A stretch of 64,000 nucleotides of DNA from Flaviflexus huanghaiensis (GCF_014118685.1 NZ_JACFAK010000007.1:62001-126000); one strand, 5' to 3'. Positions 16,510 to 26,997 are shown, counted from the first letter of the stretch. Notes: generated by a model from the sequence alone, not told the origin. Numbers and translations are program-made.

Positions 16510-18426
16510 ATGCCACCATTCCCCTCGGGGCAGACGACTGGAAGCAGAGCACAAAGAATGACCGATATCGATGGGGGCATCGCGGTGAGCGTGGAACCGT
16601 TCCGCCCGACCGACCTTCTCAGCGATCCCAATGGCGTGCTCGAGCAACCCCAGGTTGCGGAGGACGCCCTGTACTCGCTTGCGGATCAGGCTGGCGATGA
16701 GCTGTATGTCATCTTCGTCGATGATTTCGGCGACCTTGGACCGAGCGAATGGGCTCAGCAGGCCAGTAGCGCTGTTATTGATGAGGGAGATGCCCTCATC
16801 GCGTTCGCCACGGAGACGACCGAAGCCGGGTACTGGTCGCTCGATGAGGGGGTCGCAGGTAGCGTCGAGGAAGCGATCATCCTCGCTCGCCCCGAGCTTC
16901 GGGATGGGGACTGGGACGCGGCAATCGCGACGATCACCGATGAGCTCCGTTCGGATGGTGAGGGGCTCGGGGGCGGCACGGACTCCTCTGGCTTTTTCGC
17001 ATTCGTCGGTGTCTCCCTTCTCCTGGTCGGCGGCTTCATCGTCTTCACTCTGTTCCGCAGGCGGCGCAAGGCGTCCGCAGAGAGGAAGAAGCGCGCAGAA
17101 AGCCTGGAGGCTCTCGGGAAGAGAGCCGCAAACGCTCTCATAGAGGCTGATGACGGTGTCCGCGAATCCGCTGCCGAGCTCGACTTCGCCAAAGCTGAGT
17201 TCGGTCTTCAGGCAACTGTCCAGTTTGACCAGGCACTCGATCACGCCCGTGCCGAAGTTCGCGAGGCATTCGAGTACCGAAAAAAGCTCGACGACGATGT
17301 GCCGGACACGGACCAGGAGAGGCATGCCTACTACACGGCCATCCTCGAACACACCTCACGCGCACGGCAGGCGATCGCAGCCCAGGAAGAGGAGTTCGCG
17401 AAGCTGAGAGACATGAATGCTCGCGTGCACGAGATCCTCGCCAGCCTGTCGACACGGATCCAGGAGCTGAGCCCACGGGTGCCGACGGCTCAGGCACAAA
17501 TCGATAACCTGCGCCATCGGTTCCCTCAGGCCGCCCTCGCCACGCTACAGACCTACCCCGACAAGATTGCTGAGTTCCTTACCGCAGCTCGCGAAGCAGT
17601 CGTTCGTGGCCAAGAGCAAGTCGCGGGTGGCCAGCGCAGCCAGGCCTCGGTCTTCGCCCGGATCGCGGAGACGAATGTTCAACAGGCCGCAACTTTGCTC
17701 GGTGATGTGAGCAATGCAGAACAGACGCTACTCAACGCCCGCGCGAATCTTCAGGAGGCCATCGCCTCACTCTCATCCGATGTTGAGGACGCGAAGCGTC
17801 TCGGAGGCGCAGATCCCACAATTCACGCGCGCCGCGCGGCGGCAGAGCGTGCGCTGTCGTATGCGGTTGACTCAGGCGCCGACCCGCTTCTCGCTCTCGA
17901 TCAGCTCGAAGAGGCCGAGACCGCAATCGACGCGGCTCTCGTCGGGGTGCGCAAAGCGGATGAGAATCACCGCCGCCTCATGGCTGGGGTTGAGAAGGCG
18001 ATGCATGCGGCCGATCGGAAGATTCACGTCGCCGATGTCCTCATCGACTCAAACCGCCGTGCCGTGGGCTCGGGGGCGCGAACCTCGCTCTCGGCGGCCA
18101 TGTCTGCGAAGACGGCTGGCGAACGGGCAGGTTCTGTGGAGGAGCAACTTGCTCACTACCAGCAGGCCGAGCGCTACGCGCGTCAGGCGGAGGATCAGGC
18201 ACAGTCGGACATCCGCCGACACCAGCAGCAGGATTACTTCGGCGGGCGCCGCGGCGGAGGGGGCGGCAACATGATGGCCGGTATGATCCTCGGCTCAATC
18301 CTCTCCGGCGGCTTCGGCGGCGGCGGTCGCGGCGGGGGATTCTCGAGCGGGTCCTTCGGCGGCTTCGGCGGTGGTGGAGGCGGCCGCGGTGGTGGAGGTG
18401 GCTTCGGCGGAGGCATCGATTTCTGA
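16510..18426 (+). CDS. TPM-domain membrane protein with coiled coil and glycine-rich tail
   Basis: A 638-residue protein paired with PspA. Residues ~30-150 are a TPM (Psb32-like) domain: LLSDPNGVLEQ, DELYVIFVDDFGDLGPSEWA and GDALIAFATE. One membrane helix follows (about 160-180, FFAFVGVSLLLVGGFIVFTLF) and then an RRRRK stop-transfer. Residues ~185-570 are Ala/Glu/Gln-rich and helical, probably coiled coil, and the last 70 are nearly all Gly/Phe/Ser. Relatives start with a signal peptide; I see none here from the ATG at 16510 or at 16558, and no upstream frame supplies one. So TPM would have to cross the membrane as an N-out segment, or the start is misjudged. Confidence 0.82.
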   Translation: MPPFPSGQTTGSRAQRMTDIDGGIAVSVEPFRPTDLLSDPNGVLEQPQVAEDALYSLADQAGDELYVIFVDDFGDLGPSEWAQQASSAVIDEGDALIAFATETTEAGYWSLDEGVAGSVEEAIILARPELRDGDWDAAIATITDELRSDGEGLGGGTDSSGFFAFVGVSLLLVGGFIVFTLFRRRRKASAERKKRAESLEALGKRAANALIEADDGVRESAAELDFAKAEFGLQATVQFDQALDHARAEVREAFEYRKKLDDDVPDTDQERHAYYTAILEHTSRARQAIAAQEEEFAKLRDMNARVHEILASLSTRIQELSPRVPTAQAQIDNLRHRFPQAALATLQTYPDKIAEFLTAAREAVVRGQEQVAGGQRSQASVFARIAETNVQQAATLLGDVSNAEQTLLNARANLQEAIASLSSDVEDAKRLGGADPTIHARRAAAERALSYAVDSGADPLLALDQLEEAETAIDAALVGVRKADENHRRLMAGVEKAMHAADRKIHVADVLIDSNRRAVGSGARTSLSAAMSAKTAGERAGSVEEQLAHYQQAERYARQAEDQAQSDIRRHQQQDYFGGRRGGGGGNMMAGMILGSILSGGFGGGGRGGGFSSGSFGGFGGGGGGRGGGGGFGGGIDF

Positions 18427-18490
18427 GTCCGCACTTCGCTTCCCACCAAGTCAAATTTTGTAAGCAACGGTTTCCAACGAAAGGTTCACC

Positions 18491-19252
18491 ATGGCTGAAA
18501 AACAGTCCATTCTCGGCCGCATCGGCCAGCTCACCCGGGCTAATATCAACGCGCTCCTCGACCGCGCTGAGGACCCGCAGAAAATGCTGGACCAGCTTGT
18601 CCGCGACTACACGAACTCCATTGCCGAGGCTGAAGACGCGATCGCCGTGACGATCGGCAATCTTCGGCTAGCGGAAGCTGACCATGCCGAAGATCTCCGG
18701 GAAGCGGAGGATTGGGGCCGCAAGGCCATCGCCGCCTCGGATCGCGCGGAGCAGTTCCGTTCGGGCGGTGATGGGGCGAATGCGAAGAAGTTCGATGATC
18801 TCGCGAAGGTCGCGATCTCGAAGCAGATTGCAGCCGAGTCGGAGGCCCGCTCGGCCGAGCCGATGATCGAATCCCAGAACCAGGTCGTTGATCAGCTGAA
18901 AGACGGCCTGCAGACGATGCATCAAAAGCTCGATGAGCTGAAGTCGCGCAGGGACTCTCTTGTTGCCCGGCAGAAGTCGGTCGCAGCTCAGGCGAAGGTC
19001 CAGGAGTCGATGGCATCGATCAACGTTCTTGACCCGACGTCGGAGATCTCCCGCTTCGAGGAGCAGATCCGGCGAGAGGAGGCTGTCGTTGCAGGTCGCA
19101 AGGAGCTGCAGGGTGCCTCGCTCGCGGATCAGTTCGCTGAGCTTGAGGCCAGCTCGAAGGATGTCGAGGTCGAGGCGCGGTTAGCCGCGCTTAAGGCTGG
19201 CAAGACCCCTCAGGGCGAGATCGAGTCTGGCGAGAACACAACGATCTACTAG
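18491..19252 (+). CDS. pspA: PspA/IM30 family envelope-stress protein
   Basis: A 253-residue, almost wholly helical coiled-coil protein of the PspA/IM30 (ESCRT-III-like) family that assembles on the inner face of a stressed membrane. The signature N-terminus LGRIGQLTRANINALLDRAEDPQKMLDQ is present (about 8-35), then heptad-rich helices up to 230. An AAAGG site and the start follow 64 bp after the TPM gene, so the two are likely one transcript ended by the hairpin at 19260. The TPM partner may anchor or modulate it; that is inference. No phage-shock regulator (pspF, clgR) is nearby. Confidence 0.9.
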   Translation: MAEKQSILGRIGQLTRANINALLDRAEDPQKMLDQLVRDYTNSIAEAEDAIAVTIGNLRLAEADHAEDLREAEDWGRKAIAASDRAEQFRSGGDGANAKKFDDLAKVAISKQIAAESEARSAEPMIESQNQVVDQLKDGLQTMHQKLDELKSRRDSLVARQKSVAAQAKVQESMASINVLDPTSEISRFEEQIRREEAVVAGRKELQGASLADQFAELEASSKDVEVEARLAALKAGKTPQGEIESGENTTIY

Positions 19253-19259
19253 CGACACG

Positions 19260-19292
19260 GCTGGTCAGCCGAGCAGCGGGCGGCTGACCAGC
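19260..19292 (+). terminator. Terminator after TPM-pspA
   Basis: GCTGGTCAGCCG and CGGCTGACCAGC make a perfect 12-bp stem with a nine-base loop, starting eight bases past the pspA stop. There is no T-run, so strength is uncertain. Confidence 0.55.
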
Positions 19293-19381
19293 TGATGTTC
19301 CCGCGGGCCAGTTCTCCCGCTGGGAGCTGAAAACTTGCCGTTCACAGCAACTGTCCAGTCGATTTCAAGATAATGGGGACC

Positions 19382-20086
19382 ATGAGCTCCGAAGCAAAAA
19401 TCCTCGTCGTCGACGATGAACCCTCGATCCGTGAACTTCTCAGCGCGTCGCTGTCGTTCGCTGGGTTTGAGGTCCGTATGGCGGCGGATGGCCACGAGGC
19501 CATCTCCCAAGTGTCCTTCGTCCACCCCGATCTCGTCGTCCTCGACATCATGTTGCCCGATATGGATGGGTTCGAAGTTCTCAAGAAGCTGCGTGAGCAC
19601 GAACCCGGTCTTCCCGTCCTGTTTCTCACCGCAAAGGACGACATTCAGGACAAGGTCCGCGGCCTGTCGGTCGGCGGGGACGACTATGTGACGAAGCCGT
19701 TCTCTCTTGAAGAGGTCGTTGCCCGGATCCGCGCCATCCTCCGCAGGACGACGGATGATCGGGAGGAGGGCAATATTGTCTACTCCGACCTCGTCCTCAA
19801 CGAAGACTCGTACGAGGTCTACCGCGCCGGGGTCAACGTCGAACTATCCCCCACCGAGTTCAAACTGTTGCGCTACCTCATGGTCAACGCCGAGCGAGTC
19901 GTGTCAAAAGAGCAGATCATCGATCACGTGTGGGATTACAACTGGAACGGCGAGATCTCGATCGTCGAGTCCTATATCTCGTACCTGCGCCGCAAGATCG
20001 ACTCATCTGACACGCTCGGTGTCGAGGTGTCGCCCCTCATCCACACGAAGCGCGCGATCGGGTACGTGCTCCGCGAACAGAAATAG
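19382..20086 (+). CDS. OmpR/PhoP-type response regulator
   Basis: A 234-residue two-component regulator. The receiver (5-120) has acidic Asp11/Asp12, phospho-acceptor Asp55 in VVLDIMLPDMDG, Thr in FLTAKDD and Lys in GGDDYVTKPFSLEE. The winged-helix output domain (~135-232) contains LSPTEFKLLRYLMVNAERVVS, IIDHVWDYNW and VESYISYLRRKID, very like mycobacterial PhoP/TrcR. The frame opens at ATG 19373, but ATG 19382 has a GGGG site and starts where the family does. It is followed three bases later by its sensor kinase. Targets are unknown. Confidence 0.88.
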   Translation: MSSEAKILVVDDEPSIRELLSASLSFAGFEVRMAADGHEAISQVSFVHPDLVVLDIMLPDMDGFEVLKKLREHEPGLPVLFLTAKDDIQDKVRGLSVGGDDYVTKPFSLEEVVARIRAILRRTTDDREEGNIVYSDLVLNEDSYEVYRAGVNVELSPTEFKLLRYLMVNAERVVSKEQIIDHVWDYNWNGEISIVESYISYLRRKIDSSDTLGVEVSPLIHTKRAIGYVLREQK

Positions 20087-20089
20087 ACC

Positions 20090-21604
20090 TTGCGCCGCGA
20101 ACAGAGTCTGACAGGGCGACTCGTCGCCCTCTATGTGCTGATCCTCAGCCTCGCGCTGGGGGCGGTCTTCATCAGCACGATGACGGTCATGAATCAGGTT
20201 CTCATGAACCAGGTCGATGATGATCTGCGGTCGTCAGGGGCGACGATCGCCCAGCAGACGTTCAGCGCTATGTCGGGAACCGATGTTCAAGTGGTCCCAT
20301 CCCCCTACTACATCTACGTGCGCAACGAGCTTGCATCCGACTGGCAGTTCATGTCGCCGTCGATGCAGGAGCGGTACGGCAGGCCCCTCGATGTGTCACC
20401 CGTCTTCGACGAGGAACCTGGCAATTCGATCACGATCCCGGGCACCATCGAGCACTCGACGTGGCGGATCATGTATCTCAACACCGTGTCCGAGCAGTTC
20501 CCGGCCGTCGCAATCGCGTATCCGCTGGCGACTATGGAGCAGACGAAGGCGCAGATGATGCTGATCCTCTTCATCATCGCCACCTGCATCGTCGCGCTTG
20601 GTGCGATCGTCTCCTACTTCATGGTGCAACATTCGCTGAAACCGCTGCGCATCATCGAGCAGACGACCCGCAAGATCTCGCAGGGAGACCTCAGCCAGCG
20701 CGTACCGACGGAGAGTCTCGGCATCGAAGTGGGCCATCTTGCCGGATCAATCAACATCATGCTCGGCCAGATCGAAGCGAGCATGCAGGCCCGGCAGCGC
20801 TCCGAGGAGCAGATGAGGCGCTTCGTCTCGGATGCTTCGCACGAGCTACGCACCCCGCTCGCCTCGGTCCGAGGCTATGCAGAGCTCTACCGCATCGGTG
20901 GGATTCCGAACGACAAGATCGAGCAGGCGATGGGGAGGATCGAGTCCGAGGCACGCCGCATGGGGGGCCTAGTTGAGGACCTTTTGCAGCTCGCTCGGCT
21001 CGACGAGTCCCGTCCACTCAACATGACGTCAGCTGACCTGGTCGACATCGCCGAGGGAGCTGTCCTCGACTTCCACGCCCGTGCCCCCGAGTACCCGGCG
21101 AAAGTGACGGGCTTGCACGGGGAGGAACCCTCCCCCGCTATTGCCCGGATCGACAAGGACAAGATCTCCCAGGTCATCAGCAACCTGTTGAGTAACGTTC
21201 GCCAGCACACGCCGCAGGGCACGACAGTCGAGGTTGCGGTCGGAGTGGAGCAGATGAACTCCGTGACGGGGACCGTCGACATGGCTGTTATTGAGGTTCG
21301 CGACCACGGTCCCGGCATCCGCACCGAAGACCAGGCGAAAGCGTTCGAGCGCTTCTTCCGCTCCGACACGTCACGGTCGCGAGCGTCAGGCGGGTCGGGC
21401 CTCGGGCTTGCCATCGTGTCCTCCATCGCGGCAGCGCACAGCGGCTCAGCCAATATCAGCGAGACCCCCGGCGGCGGAACGACCGTGTCGCTCAACTTCC
21501 CGATCCCTCGGGATCCTCAGCCGGCTGGCTCCGTGCCGAGCACGCAGGTCACGACCCAACGCTCTGCACGAGTCCCGTACACGTTCACGAGGCGGCGCCG
21601 CTAG
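20090..21604 (+). CDS. Sensor histidine kinase partner of the PhoP-like regulator
   Basis: A 504-residue membrane sensor, TTG start, three bases behind the regulator. Helix 1 is at ~10-33, an extracellular sensing domain spans ~35-152, helix 2 is ~155-178, HAMP ~180-232, HisKA with His251 in SDASHELRTPLASVRGYAEL, and HATPase ~340-480 with the N box ISNLLSNVRQHTP, G1 DHGPGI, F box FERFF and G2 GGSGLGLAIV. The end carries a polar tail with basic RRRR. Everything needed for kinase activity is present. The periplasmic domain shows no known ligand motif to my eye. Confidence 0.9.
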   Translation: MRREQSLTGRLVALYVLILSLALGAVFISTMTVMNQVLMNQVDDDLRSSGATIAQQTFSAMSGTDVQVVPSPYYIYVRNELASDWQFMSPSMQERYGRPLDVSPVFDEEPGNSITIPGTIEHSTWRIMYLNTVSEQFPAVAIAYPLATMEQTKAQMMLILFIIATCIVALGAIVSYFMVQHSLKPLRIIEQTTRKISQGDLSQRVPTESLGIEVGHLAGSINIMLGQIEASMQARQRSEEQMRRFVSDASHELRTPLASVRGYAELYRIGGIPNDKIEQAMGRIESEARRMGGLVEDLLQLARLDESRPLNMTSADLVDIAEGAVLDFHARAPEYPAKVTGLHGEEPSPAIARIDKDKISQVISNLLSNVRQHTPQGTTVEVAVGVEQMNSVTGTVDMAVIEVRDHGPGIRTEDQAKAFERFFRSDTSRSRASGGSGLGLAIVSSIAAAHSGSANISETPGGGTTVSLNFPIPRDPQPAGSVPSTQVTTQRSARVPYTFTRRRR

Positions 21605-21643
21605 CGCACGTGCCAGCCCAAGACACAAGGGCCAGCTCCGCGA

Positions 21644-22387
21644 TCAGGCGGCTTCCGCGCCCTCTCCGCTATGGGGGTGTCCGGTTGCCCTCATCGCCGC
21701 CACACTCGCTCGGATACGGGCGTTGTAGTGCTCAACGTTTTCGCCTGGCTCCGCGTGCATGGGGCGTCCGATAACGAGCTTGACGCGGGGCCTGCCCTTC
21801 TTCGGCCAGAACGTGCCTACCGGCATCGCGTCATAGCCACCGATGAGGGCGACTGGGACGATGGGGACCCCGAGTTTCTGAGACAGTGCGGCTGCGCCAG
21901 CCTTGAATTCGCCCATGCGCCCATCCCGCGATCGTGTGCCCTCGGGGAAGATGAGGATGGGGATTCCGGCTTTGAGGAGCCTGCCTGTCATACCCGCGGC
22001 AGGGCTCGGGCCGTCGTGAGTCGTGAGGCCCCGGCCGCCTAGCTTCTTGATCTTGCCCTTGCGCTCGATCGGGTACGTGTTGAAAAACAGTGCTGTCAGC
22101 CTCGAAACGAAGCGGCGGCGGTAGAAATAGTCCGCGGCCGCGCCTGTGGCGAGATTATCCGTTATCTCCCCCGGTAGGAGAGTGAACATCATCGGCGCAT
22201 CAAGATGGCTGGAATGGTTGCCGACGACGATGTAAGCGCCGTCGAGACCCGCGACATTCTCCTGCCCTTCAACGGAGGGGCTCACAAGGCTCGAGAGGAC
22301 GGGCCGTGCGATATAGCGCCGGATAAAGCGGCGCGCGCGACGGTGGCTTGATGACGTGTACTGGGTGAGTGGATGGAGGGCGTTCAT
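21644..22387 (-). CDS. 1-acyl-glycerol-3-phosphate acyltransferase (PlsC family)
   Basis: A 247-residue membrane-associated acyltransferase making phosphatidic acid or acylating a related lipid. Motif I is NHSSHLDAPMMF (H-x4-D), then YFYRRRFVSR, motif III is IFPEGTRSRDGRMGEFKAGAA, and VPIVPVALIGGYDAMP follows. An N-terminal basic amphipathic stretch (HRRARRFIRRYIARP) may bind the membrane. The frame is open to 22522, but ATG 22387 overlaps the SDR stop by four bases (ATGA) and begins where homology does. It is coupled to the SDR, perhaps for lipid modification. Confidence 0.85.
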   Translation of the reverse strand: MNALHPLTQYTSSSHRRARRFIRRYIARPVLSSLVSPSVEGQENVAGLDGAYIVVGNHSSHLDAPMMFTLLPGEITDNLATGAAADYFYRRRFVSRLTALFFNTYPIERKGKIKKLGGRGLTTHDGPSPAAGMTGRLLKAGIPILIFPEGTRSRDGRMGEFKAGAAALSQKLGVPIVPVALIGGYDAMPVGTFWPKKGRPRVKLVIGRPMHAEPGENVEHYNARIRASVAAMRATGHPHSGEGAEAA

Positions 22388-23178
22388 CGTCGCCCCCGGT
22401 TGATCTTCTGGACGACGGCGCGCACTGCCTGCTGCGGCCCCCGCTCGGCAAGGAACGAGATGACTTTGAAACGTTTTGACGGTATTGAGCGAATCCGGCC
22501 CGCCTCTGTGTCGGCCAGACATTCGCGGACAACTCGTTGGACATCAAGCCAGAGGAAGTCCGGGATGTTTGAGGTTTTGACGCCGGTGCGCTGATGGAAT
22601 TCTGTCCTCACCCATCCGGGCATAAAGGTCGTGACGTGGACACCGTGGTCGCGCAGCTGCAGGTAGAGCGACTCTGAGTAGGTGATGACCCACGACTTGA
22701 TTGCGGAATATCCGCCCATGGGAACGAGCCCAGAGACAGATGCGGTGTTGATGATGACGCCGTGACCGCGCTCCTTCATCGCGCCTCCTGCGGCCGCTCC
22801 CAGGCGTAGCACCGCCCACAGCATGACGTCGAGTGCTTTCCGGTGGGGCTCGAGGTTCGTTGTCACGAGCGGCTCATACAGCCCTGCTCCGGCGTTGTTG
22901 ACGAAAACCTCGATGGGAGAGTCCGTGCTCGCAAGCCGCGCAGCGACTCTTTCTCTGCCTTCGTCTGTGCCGAGATCGGCTTCGATAGACTCCACGTGGA
23001 TGCTGTGTCGCCACTCGAGCAACGTCGCTGTCCGCTCAAGCCGCTCTGCGTCCCGAGCAACAAGAACGAGGTCTAGTCCGCGATCGGCAAGCTGGCGACC
23101 AAACTCGAGCCCGATCCCCGACGTTCCGCCGGTAATGAGCGCCCGTCCGCGCAACCGAGTTCCTGAGCCATGAGCCAT
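22384..23178 (-). CDS. Short-chain dehydrogenase/reductase
   Basis: A 264-residue Rossmann-fold NAD(P)-dependent oxidoreductase. TGGTSGIG (16-23) binds the cofactor; VNNAGAG, INTASVSG and GGYSAIKSW (Tyr-x3-Lys) form the active site. A relatively long C-terminus follows the catalytic part. The open frame runs on to 24252, but that part is antisense to the next gene; I start at ATG 23178 behind AGGAAGG. Its partner PlsC is coupled by ATGA. Pairs like this often act on fatty or mycolate-like lipids, but the substrate is not known. Confidence 0.85.
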   Translation of the reverse strand: MAHGSGTRLRGRALITGGTSGIGLEFGRQLADRGLDLVLVARDAERLERTATLLEWRHSIHVESIEADLGTDEGRERVAARLASTDSPIEVFVNNAGAGLYEPLVTTNLEPHRKALDVMLWAVLRLGAAAGGAMKERGHGVIINTASVSGLVPMGGYSAIKSWVITYSESLYLQLRDHGVHVTTFMPGWVRTEFHQRTGVKTSNIPDFLWLDVQRVVRECLADTEAGRIRSIPSKRFKVISFLAERGPQQAVRAVVQKINRGRR

Positions 23179-23307
23179 GGAATGGGACCTTCCTACTAGT
23201 GACATGTCCAGGTTAGTGCACGCTGACGGGATGTGCTTCACCCGGTCTGTCCCTGCCACGCTCGAGGGTCTAGACTGCCGGTGATCAGAGAAAGGCGTCA
23301 GATCCAG

Positions 23308-24462
23308 ATGGACTACCCCCAATGGCTTCTTCCGACCTACATTCGGAGTGCTCGGGCGGCTGGCGCGACAGCGTCCGACGAGGAGATCACAGCTGTCGCG
23401 AAGCGGCTTATCGCTCGATGGAGCGAGCCTGACAGGCACCATCACGACGTCCACCACCTGTGCGACATGCTGTCCCGCATCACGACTCTGGCCCCGGAGA
23501 CCCACCAGTCGGAGCTTGTCTTCCTCGCGGCCTTCTATCACGGCTGCGTGTTCTCCACGGCCGACAGGGACACGTACACGCGCAACGGCGGCGAGAAAGA
23601 GGTCGAGTCGGCAAGCGTCGCACGGGCCGAGCTCAGTGCGATTGGGGTGCCAGAGGAGACCGTCGACCGGATCGCCGCCCTCATTGTCGGCCTCAAGAAG
23701 CAACCCAAGGAGGTCGATCCGACGGCGTCGACAACGCTCAGTACGATCGACATCGACAAGCTCGCCCTTCGCGACGCCCACCTGGGCGCGCTTGCTGCCG
23801 GCCCGCAGAAGTACACGAAGTACCTCGGTCAGGTCGCCCAGGAATACAGCCATGTTCCCGAGGCCGACTTTCTCCAGGCACGAAAAGAAATCATCGGCCG
23901 GCTTCTCGCTCGGCGCCAGATCTTCCTCACCCCGCTCGGCCGCCAGTGGGAAACCGCTGCTCGCGACAACCTTGAGGGGGAGCTGGAACGAATCGAGGGC
24001 CGCCTCGCTGCGATCAGGGGCTCCGATCCTCACCCGCTCGAAGAACGGCTCGCAGAAGAGCAACAGGGACTCGGCTTGAAGGATGCGGCGAAAGCCCGCC
24101 CCGACATGGACCATCCTCTCCTTGCCCCCGAGCAGGACGAGGACGAGAACGAGGAGGACCGCTCTTCGCTGGAGACGATGCCTGAAGATATGGAGAGTGG
24201 CGCGTCGGTGCGAGCGTTGGACGCCGAGCAAAGCAAGAAGGCAGAGCGGCAAGAGATCGCACGGAGGATGCAGGAGAGGATAGCCCGGCGCCAGGCTGGC
24301 CTGGATGAGGGCACCACACCTGCGAAGACGGCTGCTCCCGACACGCCCACGGCGCCAGACGAGACACCGTCACCTGTGACACCGCCGTCCGCCCCCACGC
24401 CCGAGTGGGATGACGAGGTCGAATCTGCGCGAGCTGGCTTCGAACGGGAACCAGACTACTAA
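23308..24462 (+). CDS. HD-domain-like protein (COG4339 type) with altered HD pair and a long acidic tail
   Basis: A 384-residue cytosolic protein. Residues ~1-210 look like the predicted metal-dependent HD proteins of COG4339: RWSEPDRHHHDVHHLCDML and LVFLAAFYHGCVFSTADRDTYTRNGGEKEVESA, then KYTKYLGQVAQEYSHVP. The His-Asp pair that names the superfamily reads His-Gly here (YHG), which would remove a metal ligand. Residues ~215-384 are charged, Pro/Glu-rich and probably disordered. ATG 23308 was chosen because MDYPQWLLP matches the family start; the nearest purine-rich site (AAAGG) is 13 bases upstream. It is divergent from the SDR-plsC pair. The function is unknown. Confidence 0.7.
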   Translation: MDYPQWLLPTYIRSARAAGATASDEEITAVAKRLIARWSEPDRHHHDVHHLCDMLSRITTLAPETHQSELVFLAAFYHGCVFSTADRDTYTRNGGEKEVESASVARAELSAIGVPEETVDRIAALIVGLKKQPKEVDPTASTTLSTIDIDKLALRDAHLGALAAGPQKYTKYLGQVAQEYSHVPEADFLQARKEIIGRLLARRQIFLTPLGRQWETAARDNLEGELERIEGRLAAIRGSDPHPLEERLAEEQQGLGLKDAAKARPDMDHPLLAPEQDEDENEEDRSSLETMPEDMESGASVRALDAEQSKKAERQEIARRMQERIARRQAGLDEGTTPAKTAAPDTPTAPDETPSPVTPPSAPTPEWDDEVESARAGFEREPDY

Positions 24463-24513
24463 CGCCGGACCGCCCACAGATAGTCACGAACCGTGGGGCT
24501 TTCGGAAACACTG

Positions 24514-24543
24514 AGTGGGGGAGCGCTTTCGCGCTCCCCCACT
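24514..24543. terminator. Bidirectional terminator, HD-like gene and groEL
   Basis: AGTGGGGGAGCGC and GCGCTCCCCCACT form a perfect 13-bp stem closed by a TTTC (reverse GAAA) tetraloop. It sits between two convergent genes, 51 bp and 28 bp from their stops. Only weak T-runs flank it. Confidence 0.7.
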
Positions 24544-24571
24544 GCTCGTGCTATGACGTGCTAGTTGCGGA

Positions 24572-26212
<1,641 letters not shown>

Positions 26213-26293
26213 CTAATGGTCGGCCAATGCCCGCGACGGACGATCAATCGGACCCCGGACTTTCCGGAGCGTCATGACCTCACTAGCCGAAAT

Positions 26294-26320
26294 CTGTCAC
26301 TCTCGCATGGAGAGTGCTAA
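26294..26320. promoter_or_regulatory. CIRCE element 1 (HrcA operator) of groEL
   Basis: On the reverse strand TTAGCACTC-N9-GAGTGACAG: the first arm is the exact consensus and the second keeps GAGTG with changes in the outer four bases. It lies 100 bp before the groEL start. HrcA should bind here and release on heat stress. Confidence 0.85.
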
Positions 26321-26327
26321 ACAGATT

Positions 26328-26354
26328 CTGGCACTCTCATCGGCCGAGTGCAAG
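26328..26354. promoter_or_regulatory. Second CIRCE-like element upstream of groEL
   Basis: GCACTC-N9-GAGTGC (inner arms 26331-26336 and 26346-26351) is perfect over six bases but lacks the outer TTA/TAA. Its spacing matches CIRCE exactly, and its centre is 34 bp from element 1, about three helical turns. Confidence 0.65.
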
Positions 26355-26385
26355 ACGAGTCCGAGGTTCACGCTGAAAGCGAATG

Positions 26386-26985
26386 TCAGCGGACGATGAT
26401 GAGGATGTCAGCCCCGCCCGTCATCGCCGCGTTTTCGGCCCAGTAGTCGATGTTCAGTGTCCGGGCGATGTTTTGCGCGGTCGTGTAGAGGTCGGGCGTG
26501 GCGAAGAAGATCGCGCTCTGCGCGGGATTCGCTCCCTCAAAACCACCGCTGGTGATAGCGGTGAAACCGGCGGTCACAAGAGCTGATTCTGCGGCTTCGG
26601 CTGCCCCTCCGCCGTCGAGGAGATCGATTCGTGCACCGTAATCCACGCCAGGGATCGGCGGGTCCGTCTCCCGTTCTGGTTCCTCGGACTCTTCAGGCTC
26701 CGGTGTCGGTTCGGGATCGCTCGAGGCTTCGTCGGTTGCCGGTGTCGTCGGCTCCTCGGATTCGACCGCGGACTCTTCCGCATCCTGTGTGATGAAAGGG
26801 TTGGCGACCCCGTCCTGACTCATGATCTCGACGATGCCCCACCCGGCAAGGGGTGCGAGGACGATGGCGGCGAGGATGGGGGCGATGGTGAGAAGCCAGT
26901 GGCGTCTCTGACGATGAGTGCCGCGAAGACGCCGAGCGTCAGCAAGCTCGTCGAATTCGTCCGGGGGATACTGGACCACGGCCAT
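26386..26985 (-). CDS. LytR_C-domain membrane protein
   Basis: A 199-residue single-pass protein. Residues 1-30 are cytoplasmic and basic, ~30-55 a membrane helix (LLTIAPILAAIVLAPLAGWGIVEI), ~75-110 a Pro/Glu/Thr linker, and ~112-199 an extracytoplasmic LytR C-terminal domain starting PGVDYGARIDLLDGGG. It has no LCP catalytic domain. The order DUF3263, LytR_C, groEL region is conserved in actinobacteria, including M. tuberculosis. It is 12 bp behind DUF3263 in one operon. Its role in the envelope is unproven. Confidence 0.85.
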   Translation of the reverse strand: MAVVQYPPDEFDELADARRLRGTHRQRRHWLLTIAPILAAIVLAPLAGWGIVEIMSQDGVANPFITQDAEESAVESEEPTTPATDEASSDPEPTPEPEESEEPERETDPPIPGVDYGARIDLLDGGGAAEAAESALVTAGFTAITSGGFEGANPAQSAIFFATPDLYTTAQNIARTLNIDYWAENAAMTGGADILIIVR

Positions 26986-26997
26986 TACTCTAGCCTG

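Noticed and set aside
23179-24252. A 622-codon reverse open frame extending the SDR
   Set aside because: This upstream part is antisense to the HD-like gene, has no family features and no ribosome site; the SDR fold begins only after ATG 23178.
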